From Paenibacillus sinopodophylli (lineage in GTDB: Bacteria; Bacillota; Bacilli; Paenibacillales; Paenibacillaceae), in NCBI RefSeq assembly GCF_005930355.1, contig NZ_VDBO01000005.1, positions 124,001-188,000 of the forward strand: a stretch of 64,000 bases of DNA, given 5' to 3'. Below the pieces are notes generated by a model. It had not been told where the DNA came from, did not search any database, and saw nothing but the letters and a program-made list of their open reading frames with translations. Below are positions 42,673 through 51,163 of the stretch, piece after piece. How positions within the stretch are numbered: the first letter of the stretch is position 1; the number at the start of each line of letters is the position of its first letter. The translations under genes were made by a program, and so were the position numbers.

Positions 42673-44313
42673 TTATGTACGATCCCGCCAAAGCTTCAAC
42701 ACTTCATCTAATATAAGATCATGGGTAAAAGCTGTATATTCGATCCAAGGGTATGAGGGGAGGAAAATCAATCGTCCTTCCCGGACGGCATTCAGACTTC
42801 GCCATTGATCGGACAGCATAAGCGCCTGCCAGCTCGATTGCGACAAAGGGTCCTCATCGATGAGGAGTAAGAGCCGATCAGCGTCCAACTCCTCAAGCTG
42901 TGCAGCACTAATCGGCTGATCTGTCTGCATATGATCGTCAGATCGTGCAGATCTCAACTGCAAATCATCATAAAAAACAGTGGCGATGCTTCTTCTGCCC
43001 AATGCGGTGTAACGCTCACCTGAGATCCTTAGAATGAGCAGACGCTCATTGCTGTTTACACCTTTGATCTGTTCGCTTACAAAGCGGGCTTTGCGTTCAT
43101 AGTTTTCCAGCCAAGTCTCCGCAACCGAGCTTTTTCCCAGAAACTGAGCAATTAAGCGCAAATGCGTGCGCCAGTCATTTCCCGTCCAAGGCACAAAAAA
43201 CGAGGGAGCGATTTCTTGCAGCAATGTCTGCTCCTCGGTGGATATATGTAGGTCTGTGCCGATTATGAAATCGGGGACGGCAGCACGTAATTGTTCTATC
43301 TTGGTGGATGGGAGGGTACTCAAAGGCAGAACAGCGCTAGATTCATACTTCCTCCGGTAGTAATCGGTCCATGGATGATCAGCGGGTGCAGCGCTTGGTG
43401 TGGCATGAAGGGCAAGGAGCTCTCCAATGATTAAGGAATGGTAAGCTACGATTTTTTGTTTGCTGTTTTTTATAAAAGCAGCTGGCGGCAGGCCTGATAT
43501 TTGTTTGAATTTGCGGCGGAAATAAATATCATCTTGATAGCCTACATGTCTTGCAATATCCCGGATTCGGTACTGTCCGCCAGTTCGCATCAACTGCTGT
43601 GCCTGCTTGATTCGGTAGGCCGCCAAATAATCGATAGCGCTGCATCCATATCTTTTTTTGAATAGACGCATGAAGTGACGGGAGCTAATTCCTGCTACTC
43701 TAGCCAATTGCTCGATGGTTAATTCCTGCTGATAGTGCTGCTCGATATAAGTCTTCACATGCTCAAGCGCTGCGTCCGAGTCGGTTTCTTGGTCAAGGAG
43801 AGCATCCTGCAGCAAGGTATGGAGTATTTCTTGGAAAAGGATTTGTGCGCGGAAGCGGTTTAGAGGTTCATCGTCCTTCACGTACCGACAGATGGTATCG
43901 CACAACGCACCGATTGAGACTTGGGATGTCGGGATTAGTTCACCGATTACAGGAAAGTGATTGCTTTTTTCGGACGAGCTCCTGCTAGTTAAGGAAACAC
44001 CATCATCCTTCATCACATCGAATCGCATGAAATAAAAACCCCGTTCATCAAACGATTGTGCTGCTGCTTCAATAAGCTGACCGGGAAAGAACACGTATAG
44101 ACTGCCCTCCCGCAGCTCAATAAATTGTCCGTCGATGGTTAGCATGCCATGGCCGCTTGCGGCGAATATAATCGTATGCGCTTCAATAAATTGAAGCTTG
44201 AGACTCCATTCTTTCGATTCGTGCTTTATATGCTCGGCTTCTCTAAGCTTGAAGCACATGCCTTCAAGCGAGCCGTATGCTGCAGTTTTTATGGTCTTAT
44301 TCGTTGAAGTCAA
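42673..44313 (-). CDS. AraC-family regulator fused to a cytoplasmic siderophore-binding domain (Btr-like)
   Basis: This has the same three-part layout as the protein at 5996-7633: a cupin-like sensor (about residues 1-175), an AraC helix-turn-helix pair (about 180-280: LARVAGISSRHFMRLFKKR; IARHVGYQDDIYFRRKFKQ) and a FecB/FhuD-like domain (about 290-540). It has no signal peptide, so it senses an imported ferric siderophore in the cytoplasm, as Btr does. The start is TTG, with GGTGGTGAG about 4-6 nt upstream. It lies 130 bp upstream of the stand-alone lipoprotein gene, its presumed target. No clear Fur box is seen before it. Confidence 0.9.
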   Translation of the reverse strand: MTSTNKTIKTAAYGSLEGMCFKLREAEHIKHESKEWSLKLQFIEAHTIIFAASGHGMLTIDGQFIELREGSLYVFFPGQLIEAAAQSFDERGFYFMRFDVMKDDGVSLTSRSSSEKSNHFPVIGELIPTSQVSIGALCDTICRYVKDDEPLNRFRAQILFQEILHTLLQDALLDQETDSDAALEHVKTYIEQHYQQELTIEQLARVAGISSRHFMRLFKKRYGCSAIDYLAAYRIKQAQQLMRTGGQYRIRDIARHVGYQDDIYFRRKFKQISGLPPAAFIKNSKQKIVAYHSLIIGELLALHATPSAAPADHPWTDYYRRKYESSAVLPLSTLPSTKIEQLRAAVPDFIIGTDLHISTEEQTLLQEIAPSFFVPWTGNDWRTHLRLIAQFLGKSSVAETWLENYERKARFVSEQIKGVNSNERLLILRISGERYTALGRRSIATVFYDDLQLRSARSDDHMQTDQPISAAQLEELDADRLLLLIDEDPLSQSSWQALMLSDQWRSLNAVREGRLIFLPSYPWIEYTAFTHDLILDEVLKLWRDRT

Positions 44314-44485
44314 TCAAGCTCACCACCCTTGTTGCTAGCTAAGGATTATTCTAGCTCACAATGCATTTCATCGCAATTTTTGGGCGGCAGAATGCTAAGG
44401 GAGCTATGACTGAACTGACAAGTGGAAATAGCCGATATCATGCATTTTGTTTTATAATAAATGATATAAGTTGTGAGGTGTATGA

Positions 44486-46414
44486 ATGGAATGGTTAGAA
44501 ACGATCCGCTTATGGAACCAAACACCCATTAGAGTATGGGATATAAGGCATGTTGTGTTGAAGCCGTGGGCGGAGCTGCGTTCCTACCGTCTTCCTGCGA
44601 ATACGTTTCTCGTTTCCAGTCAGGGGGAAGCACGCATACAGCTGGATGGCATGAATCTGTCTTCCGAAGGCTGCCAGGTGTTCCACTGTGGTCAAGGTTC
44701 CGTTCTGAACTTGTGGGGCTTGAACCGCCCATTTGAATATTATTTGATATTATATAAACCGATGCTTAGGTTGAAGAGTGATGTATTGCTTGTCCAAGAG
44801 GAGCATCAAGCCTCCTTCAAACGACAATACTCGTTCCGGGCAAGCGAGCCTATTGCCTTGCTTTCGCTGCTTGAGCGAATGCATCACTATTGGACAAACG
44901 GCAAAGAGCTGGAACGGCTGCAAGTGACAGGGCTGTTCTATCAATTCGCATATGAACAATTCCGGCAGCTGCAGCTCGAGGGCGCTGAGCTTGCGGAGCC
45001 TGATCTAGCTATGCAGATCGCGCAATACCTTCATGAGCATTACCAGCAGTCGATTCCGATGGAGACAATGGCCAATGTGTTTCATTATAGTACTCATTAC
45101 CTTGCAAGGGTGTTCAAGCGCAAGTTTGGAAACAGCCCGATGGAATATCAGGTTCAACTACGTATGGACAAGGCCAAAGCGTTAATGATCGAAACGGATA
45201 TTCCCATCCGCACAATAGCGGAGAGTGTCGGCTATACCGATATTTATTATTTCAACCGGCTATTCAAGAAGCAGACCGGCGCTACGCCAGCGCAATTCAA
45301 AATGTATAGACCGGGACCCAAAGGTTCAATTCGTACGAATTTTATGCCCGAATCGTTCATTGCGCCTCAAGCAGGGGAAAGCTATAGTGTTAATAGTGAT
45401 AATCATTATCAACATAATGCTTGGAGAGTGGATGAAATGAATTTGAGATTTAAACCTTCTTTTGCAGTAACCTTGTTATTCAGTCTTTCTTTGTTATTAG
45501 CCGCATGCGGCGGTGCTGGGGCTGAGGTGCAGCCGACTGCTCAAGCAAGTAATGAGCAGAAGAATGAATCCGCGAATACGGTGTCTTCCGAGAAAAGAAT
45601 GTATAAGGATGCTTTGGGACGCGAGATTGAGATTCCAGCTGACCCGACCAAAGTTGTTGTTGTTACATATGGCGGATATTTGCTGCCGTTAGGCTTGAAA
45701 CCAGTTGGCGTTGATCAAGCAACCTTGGAGCATTATCCAGAAGATATGGTCGATGTCGTGAGCATTGGCAGCGGTCTAGGCAATGCAGAGGCGATCTCTG
45801 CGTTGGAACCTGACCTGATCATCGTGCCTGATTACCATAATCCAGAGTCCTATGCATCCTACGAGAAAATTGCGCCGACCATTGCAGTAGCATGGGGTGG
45901 CGACCCGAACGTCATCGATACACTTCGTACGATGGGCGATATTATGAATCGCAAGGATGAGGCTGAAGCGTGGGTCGCTAAGTTCGAAGAGAAGCTGCAG
46001 CGGATTCGCGACCAGATCGACATTAATATTAAAGAGGGGACTACCGCCATCACCTTCATTCTATACGAGGGAGAGTTTCTATTAGGCGGCGAAGGCGGTA
46101 CGCTGGGCAAGCTGATCTACGAGGATTATGGCTTCAAGATGCCCGAGCAGTTCAAGCAGTTTGCGGACGGCGGAACGTCATTATCGATGGAGCAATTTGT
46201 GAATCAGCCTGCGGACTATTTCTTCACACAAATGACGGATGAAGAGATGGCGAAGATGACAGAACTGTTCCAAGAGCCGATCTATCAAGCGATTCCTGCG
46301 ATCAAAGAAAATAGGATCATTAACGTCACCCGTGACAAATGGAACTATGGTCCTTATCTGGTAGATGAAGCAGTTGATGCACTGATCGAGCAGGTAGCGA
46401 AGGTGCATAAATAA
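44486..46414 (+). CDS. AraC regulator read through in frame into a siderophore-binding lipoprotein (fusion C)
   Basis: Residues 1-175 are a cupin-like sensor beginning MEWLETIRLWNQTPIRVWDI, clearly paralogous to fusion A. About 185-280 is the AraC helix-turn-helix pair (MANVFHYSTHYLARVFKRK; IAESVGYTDIYYFNRLFKKQ). The linker holds NSDNHYQHN, again a translated perfect Fur box. At Met318 a lipoprotein signal peptide starts (lipobox LLAACGG), followed by a FecB/FhuD-type domain to residue 642 (VVVTYGGYLLPLGLKPVG; LEPDLIIVPDYH). No stop lies between. GTGAGG precedes the first ATG. Its third of three occurrences makes chance loss of a stop codon unlikely. The 325-residue C-terminal half can stand alone as a lipoprotein. 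Confidence 0.85.
   Translation: MEWLETIRLWNQTPIRVWDIRHVVLKPWAELRSYRLPANTFLVSSQGEARIQLDGMNLSSEGCQVFHCGQGSVLNLWGLNRPFEYYLILYKPMLRLKSDVLLVQEEHQASFKRQYSFRASEPIALLSLLERMHHYWTNGKELERLQVTGLFYQFAYEQFRQLQLEGAELAEPDLAMQIAQYLHEHYQQSIPMETMANVFHYSTHYLARVFKRKFGNSPMEYQVQLRMDKAKALMIETDIPIRTIAESVGYTDIYYFNRLFKKQTGATPAQFKMYRPGPKGSIRTNFMPESFIAPQAGESYSVNSDNHYQHNAWRVDEMNLRFKPSFAVTLLFSLSLLLAACGGAGAEVQPTAQASNEQKNESANTVSSEKRMYKDALGREIEIPADPTKVVVVTYGGYLLPLGLKPVGVDQATLEHYPEDMVDVVSIGSGLGNAEAISALEPDLIIVPDYHNPESYASYEKIAPTIAVAWGGDPNVIDTLRTMGDIMNRKDEAEAWVAKFEEKLQRIRDQIDINIKEGTTAITFILYEGEFLLGGEGGTLGKLIYEDYGFKMPEQFKQFADGGTSLSMEQFVNQPADYFFTQMTDEEMAKMTELFQEPIYQAIPAIKENRIINVTRDKWNYGPYLVDEAVDALIEQVAKVHK
45397..45439 (+). promoter_or_regulatory. 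In-frame Fur box and internal lipoprotein start (fusion C)
   Basis: A perfect Fur box at 45397-45411 is followed by GGAG (45423-45426) and, 10 nt later, ATG 45437-45439. The order and spacing resemble fusion B. Confidence 0.85.
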
Positions 46415-46621
46415 CGAAGTAAACGTGTAAGTGTGGATGTAATGAAGGTGAGCATACAGAGAGAGGCGGGCTGCGACTGGCTTCTCTCTGTATTTTTTGT
46501 TTACTGTGAGGGGAAATATAGACTAGCACAATAGCTGTGAATTCATGTAAAATTTGATTAGGAAGCGATACATTAGGTTCACGATGGATATCGTAAAGAA
46601 TTGTGATAAGGAGAATGGGAT

Positions 46622-46963
46622 ATGAGTCAGGAAGTAACCGATTTTATCGAAGCGATTAATGAGCCTTGGCAACGGGATCTGAGCTCTCGTCTGCGTGAGA
46701 TTGTACAAGGTGCTGTTCCTGGCGTTCAGGAGCGTATTCAGTATAAGAAACCCCATTTCTTGCACAATGGGAAATATGCCGCTGTGATCTCTGTGTCGAA
46801 GGCGGCGGTAAGCTTCACTATCTTTAATGCGAGCGGTCTGACACTCCCGGAGGAGCTGTTCGAGGGCCCGCCGGAGAGAAAGACGATTAAGCTGAAGCAA
46901 GGACAGTCATTCGATGCTGAGCAATTATCGGCGCTTGTTGGTCAGGCCGTTTCAACACTGTAA
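46622..46963 (+). CDS. DUF1801 (YdhG-like) protein
   Basis: This 113-residue protein matches the DUF1801 pattern: VTDFIEAINEPWQRDLSSRLREIV, then VQERIQYKKPHFLHNGKYAAVIS and a C-terminal KLKQGQSFDAEQL. The family is widespread and small; its members resemble iron-chaperone frataxin in fold and have been annotated as such, but the function is not settled. AAGGAG lies about 8 nt before the ATG. It stands alone just after the iron block and is followed by a strong terminator. Confidence 0.85.
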   Translation: MSQEVTDFIEAINEPWQRDLSSRLREIVQGAVPGVQERIQYKKPHFLHNGKYAAVISVSKAAVSFTIFNASGLTLPEELFEGPPERKTIKLKQGQSFDAEQLSALVGQAVSTL

Positions 46964-46964
46964 T

Positions 46965-47016
46965 AAAAAATCACTCCCCATCGCCTTCATACGCGGATGG
47001 GGAGTGATTTTTTATT
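46965..47016. terminator. Strong bidirectional terminator
   Basis: AAAAAATCACTCCCCATC pairs perfectly with GATGGGGAGTGATTTTTT around a 13-nt loop, between the DUF1801 gene and the convergent hypothetical gene. Confidence 0.93.
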
Positions 47017-47123
47017 TAAAATATTGGAATGTATATCCTTAGCGTATACATGCTCTCTAATTCTCGGAAAGAAACGTTCTTCGCCGCCAGAGGATGGCTT
47101 CAGCCATTTACGCTTGATAGGTT

Positions 47124-47582
47124 TTAGCGTTGAATCGGCTCAATCCGATATGAAGAGGCTTCGCTATCCGCATTTCTCGTTCCATCTTGCGGAATGACTT
47201 GCCAGCCAAAGGAAAGAACAGCTGCAAGCTGCCGAGCTTCAGCATCTGACAAGGAGGCGATAACTGCCTCGTGACCAGGGTCCAGCAACAGCTCTGCGTC
47301 CTGCTTCAGTGCGACGAATATCCAGCTGTGGATACCGCGTATCGTGTTGTACTTAATATGATAGCCTTGTTGTACGGCTTGCTTGAAGCTGTCTGCATTC
47401 TCTTTTGCGTAGGCAGTCAATGCCGAATAATCAAAGCGGAATTTGCTCTCATCCGCAGGGAAATCGCCGGTGTTTACTCTGTTGATCAACTCATCATTAG
47501 ACCAGCCATGCGCTTTGAGCGACTCCAGCATGAGGGCATCCCACTGAGACAGACTTGCTTCAGGTTTCTGTGTAGCTGTCAT
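47124..47582 (-). CDS. Conserved-looking hypothetical protein
   Basis: This is a 152-residue soluble protein that I do not recognise. It is probably real, since AAGGAG lies 9 nt before the ATG and codon use is like that of its neighbours. Visible parts are an N-terminal SQWDALMLESLKAHGWSNDELI helix, a FRFDYSALTAYA segment, a WIFVALKQDAELLLD strand pair, and a variable tail. It lies downstream of the oligopeptide-transporter binding protein on the same strand, with a hairpin between them. Confidence 0.7.
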   Translation of the reverse strand: MTATQKPEASLSQWDALMLESLKAHGWSNDELINRVNTGDFPADESKFRFDYSALTAYAKENADSFKQAVQQGYHIKYNTIRGIHSWIFVALKQDAELLLDPGHEAVIASLSDAEARQLAAVLSFGWQVIPQDGTRNADSEASSYRIEPIQR

Positions 47583-47620
47583 TACGATTCACTCCTTCTT
47601 ATGGATAGCTTGATAGGAAG

Positions 47621-47664
47621 AAGAGACTGCCCGGGTCATCGGGGATGGCCTGTGGCAGTCTCTT
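47621..47664. terminator. Hairpin after oligopeptide-binding protein gene
   Basis: A perfect AAGAGACTGCC/GGCAGTCTCTT stem with a 22-nt loop; on the minus strand a TCTTCTTCC tract follows. Confidence 0.65.
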
Positions 47665-47682
47665 GCTTGTATGAACGGTTAT

Positions 47683-49515
47683 TTATTTGCTTGTATTGTA
47701 AGCATTAAGAAATTCTTTCACTTTCGCAGCATCAGCTTTCAGCTCTAGTCCTGTGCTAACAAGCGGGCTAAGCGTAGAGATCGCTTTGAATTTGTTGCCA
47801 CTGTAGTAGGCAAGAATTTCGTCTTGATTAATGGAGTACAATACTGCTTTTCTCAAATCAGCGCTAGTTGCTACCGGACGGTTTTTTGTATTGAATAGCA
47901 GATAAGAAACGCCGTTGCTCGGGATCGTTTGCAGCTCAAGCTTGCTGTCGCCTTTTACAACATCGTATTTCGTCTCGGAAACGCCGTAGTAAAGATGAAT
48001 TTCTCCGCTGCGAAGCGCAGCCAAGCTGCTGTCAGCGTCTTTGATGAAGCGGACTTTGATGTTTTTGATTTTTGGTTCATTTTCTGTGCCTGTCATGTAA
48101 GCAGGGTTTTTGTAGAAAATAGCTTCATAATCATTTTTGCTGGATAGAATGTAAGGACCGCTTGCATAAAGCGTATTGTTGTATGCACTGCCTTCCGTTA
48201 CGGTGTTCTGATCGCCGTATGGAATATCTTTGTTAACGTCGAATTTAGCTACATCATACGTATTAATGCTTTCTACTTGCTTCTTAGAAACGATGCCGGC
48301 AGATTGGTGAGCCAAATAGTTCAGTACTTGTGGGAAAGGCTCAGTCGTTGTAAGCTTCACAACTTGGTATTTGCCATCTTTGCTGCTTGCTTGCGTTTTG
48401 TCAGAAACAAGTGAAGAGATCGGTGCGCCTAGACCACTCTCAAGTGCAGCTTTCACAGTGTCGCTGCCGCCAGATACTTTAACGCTGTCAAGTGCAGCTG
48501 CATCAGTTACGAGCTCAACCTTCTGGATATGCTCGTGAAGCGTGAATGTACGGTGGTCAGGAACAGAGTTTTTATCCTTCGCACGATCTAGGGAGAAGAT
48601 AACATCGTCCCCGCCAACGCGTTCGCCTGTATCTACTGCCAGCTTGTTTTTGATTTGAGCAAAGTTAATGTTGTCTCTGAGAATGAAGTAGTACTCTGAA
48701 TTGCCATCAGCAATGGCATGGTTGTAGGATAGGGAGCCGTCAGATGTAATTTTGTCATCATCCGTCAGGTTCACCAGACGAACGTTCATGTTCGTATTAA
48801 TAATGTTGATCGAGCCGTCATTCCCTTTAATGGGGTCAAGTGAAGTCAGTGTCGGCATTGTAGATTGAAGTACAAGGGCATCCTTGTCACGTTTGGATGT
48901 ATCATTGAAATCAAGAGCTTCCCAAGGTAGTGAACGGGACTTCGAGATGCGTACGGAATCTTTGTTCAGCACTTCTTTGTTGAACGCTTGCGCCTTCAAT
49001 GAGTTATATAATGGAGCAATATAAGCTTTGTCGAATACGAGCTGCTGCTCGAATTGTTTGTAGGTCTCCGTATACTCTGCTGGTGTTTGAGCGCCAGCGG
49101 CATCAATTAGTGCATCGATTTCTGGATCTGCAAGAATGCTGTAATCGCCGCCTGTTTTGAAGAGCGAGCGAACGGCATAGTCAGGATTGCCTGTTACTGT
49201 TGTCCAGCTGGACAATGCGATATCGAAGTTACCTGCGTCTTGTTGGGACTTGAAGCTACCGTAATCGGCTTGGACATTCAGCTTCACATTAAAGCCGTTT
49301 TTGGACAGTTGGTCGCGGATAATGTTGATGTCAGCCTCATTGCTGCTCATACCGAGCAATTCAATATCTACCGGGCCGCTATCTACGACAGCTTCTGTTC
49401 CTTCAGTAGGCTTTGGGGATTCAGTGACGTCGTTCTTGGTCGTTACACTGCAACCGCTGAGCATAATGGAAGCACTAAGCAGCATAAGAGCGCCAAACTT
49501 GGTTTTGTTCTTCAT
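47683..49515 (-). CDS. Oligopeptide/nickel-type substrate-binding lipoprotein (SBP_bac_5) with apparently permuted lobes
   Basis: The ATG at 49515 follows GGAGGG by 6 nt; the open frame extends 18 codons upstream without support. The signal peptide ends in LSGC with lipid-bearing Cys22. Residues about 50-205 resemble the part that normally ends this family: IIRDQLSKNGFNVKLNV, then FDIALSSWT, DPEIDALIDAAG and LVFDKAYIAPLYNS. Only from about residue 212 does the usual beginning appear (LVLQSTMPTLTSLDPIK, YYFILRDNINFA, DDVIFSLDRA), running through the ASGPYILSSKNDYEAIFYKNPAYM and LRKAVLYSINQDEIL segments. The protein then stops where the missing C-terminal lobe should follow. This is the pattern of a circular permutation. 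It would feed peptides or a similar ligand to the permeases encoded upstream. Confidence 0.88.
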   Translation of the reverse strand: MKNKTKFGALMLLSASIMLSGCSVTTKNDVTESPKPTEGTEAVVDSGPVDIELLGMSSNEADINIIRDQLSKNGFNVKLNVQADYGSFKSQQDAGNFDIALSSWTTVTGNPDYAVRSLFKTGGDYSILADPEIDALIDAAGAQTPAEYTETYKQFEQQLVFDKAYIAPLYNSLKAQAFNKEVLNKDSVRISKSRSLPWEALDFNDTSKRDKDALVLQSTMPTLTSLDPIKGNDGSINIINTNMNVRLVNLTDDDKITSDGSLSYNHAIADGNSEYYFILRDNINFAQIKNKLAVDTGERVGGDDVIFSLDRAKDKNSVPDHRTFTLHEHIQKVELVTDAAALDSVKVSGGSDTVKAALESGLGAPISSLVSDKTQASSKDGKYQVVKLTTTEPFPQVLNYLAHQSAGIVSKKQVESINTYDVAKFDVNKDIPYGDQNTVTEGSAYNNTLYASGPYILSSKNDYEAIFYKNPAYMTGTENEPKIKNIKVRFIKDADSSLAALRSGEIHLYYGVSETKYDVVKGDSKLELQTIPSNGVSYLLFNTKNRPVATSADLRKAVLYSINQDEILAYYSGNKFKAISTLSPLVSTGLELKADAAKVKEFLNAYNTSK

Positions 49516-49640
49516 GGTATTCCCTCCAGATATATATTCTTTTTCTATTTTTAACTCACATTCATTCATCGCTCAGTTAGGTTATGGAAACATAGTGATC
49601 GACAGAATATGAATGAGTTACGTGTTTATCAAGCAGGCAG

Positions 49641-51158
49641 TTAGTCCAGTTTCGGGTCTAGTGCATCGCGCAAGCCGTCGCCAAGGAAGTTGAACGAGAG
49701 CACGAGCGCAATAATCGCAAGCCCAGGATAGATGGCTGTAAAGGCATGCGTTTCGAGATAGGCGCTGCCGAGCTTGAGGATATTGCCCCATTCGGGAATA
49801 TGCGGCTCTACGCCAAGTCCTAGATAACTCAAGCTGCTTGTCGAGATGACTGCCGTACCAATCGTAAGCGTAGACTTAACGATCATAGGTGCAATGGAGT
49901 TTGGCACAATATGCTTGAACAGAATGGCGCTGTCGCTCGAGCCGAATGCTCGGGCAGCTTGGACATACTCAAGTGTAGAGACAAGCAAGACGTTTGCTCT
50001 CATCGTTCTAGCGTAGGTTGGAATAGCACCGACACTCAGTGCGAGAATCAGATTGACGGTGCTTGCACCGAATGCTGCGATAATAGCGATAGAGAGCAGA
50101 ATGCCTGGAATCGCGTATAGGATGTCCAAGGCTCTCATGATTACGTTGTCCGTATGACGGCCGTAATAACCAGAGATGGCCCCAAGCACGCCGCCGATCA
50201 CAACGGGAATGAGCGTAGACATCAGTCCGACAACTAGTGATATCCGTGCACCGAACACGATTCGGGAGAAAAGGTCTCTGCCGAAGTTATCCGTCCCGAG
50301 TGGGTAAGCCATATTCGGAGACTGTAGAATTAAGCTGTAATTGTTATCAATGGCCATACCATAATCGAATGTTAGATAGCTGGTGATGGACAAAGTCAGC
50401 AGAAACAGAATAAAGAGCAGTCCGAGCATGGAAGTCGAGCTTCGTGACAGTCGTTCGACGACCTCTCCGAGCTTAGACCCCGAAGTATGGCCCTTGTCAC
50501 GGAGCTTAGCTATAAGCAGCAGCCCTAGGAACAGCGCAAACAAATTGCCGCTTACTGAGGTCAGAATAAGAATGAAGGCAACCACCCACATAAAGCGGGG
50601 GAGAATTGGCTTATCGGCGTACTTAGCAACGAGCAGTACGACAGCGAGCTGGAGAACGGTGACTATAATCAGCAGAAACATGCCGATTAGAAACCCGTTC
50701 GCAACGTAAGGTTTGAAAATATTTAATGCAGAAACTGCGAATACGAGAAGTGTTGTAAGTGCGGCGTATACGGATAGCGTATATGCAGAGCTTTTCTTCA
50801 CCTTCAGAAGCTGAAACGCAGCGGTTGCTATAAATAGGTTGGCGGACAAGATGCTCAGAAGCAGCACATATCCGAGTAACCTCGTAGAACGCTTAATTGC
50901 GCCGAATTGAATAAGATCTCTGCGTATGAGCGACCAAACGGCGAGTTGAAGCAGTGTAAATATGAAATAGGTGAGACTGGCTATTAAGACGACTGGCTTG
51001 AATGCTCCCGTGCTTGGTATGTAGCTGTTCAGCAGCAGGACAAGCGCCAGAGCCAAGGACACGATGCCTGAGAAGCTTGCTTGGCCGTATTCTTGGCTGG
51101 ATTTCAGCCGGAACTGAACTTCTTGTTTGGTGATGGACGGATTCGTCAAAAGTAGCAC
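49641..51158 (-). CDS. Oligopeptide-type ABC permease, DppC/OppC family, with long membrane N-terminal extension
   Basis: The last 270 residues are a normal DppC-type permease: the [24 protein letters not shown] segment, the ATPase-contact EAA loop [24 protein letters not shown], and the closing [26 protein letters not shown]. Family members are usually about 300 residues; here about 225 residues with roughly six extra membrane helices come first. The start may be GTG at 51158 or TTG at 51149; the sequence GCAGGTG could serve the second. It starts a few bases after the DppB-like gene, so the two are coupled. The binding-protein gene follows 126 bp downstream. Confidence 0.88.
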   Translation of the reverse strand: MLLLTNPSITKQEVQFRLKSSQEYGQASFSGIVSLALALVLLLNSYIPSTGAFKPVVLIASLTYFIFTLLQLAVWSLIRRDLIQFGAIKRSTRLLGYVLLLSILSANLFIATAAFQLLKVKKSSAYTLSVYAALTTLLVFAVSALNIFKPYVANGFLIGMFLLIIVTVLQLAVVLLVAKYADKPILPRFMWVVAFILILTSVSGNLFALFLGLLLIAKLRDKGHTSGSKLGEVVERLSRSSTSMLGLLFILFLLTLSITSYLTFDYGMAIDNNYSLILQSPNMAYPLGTDNFGRDLFSRIVFGARISLVVGLMSTLIPVVIGGVLGAISGYYGRHTDNVIMRALDILYAIPGILLSIAIIAAFGASTVNLILALSVGAIPTYARTMRANVLLVSTLEYVQAARAFGSSDSAILFKHIVPNSIAPMIVKSTLTIGTAVISTSSLSYLGLGVEPHIPEWGNILKLGSAYLETHAFTAIYPGLAIIALVLSFNFLGDGLRDALDPKLD

Positions 51159-51163
51159 CTGCT

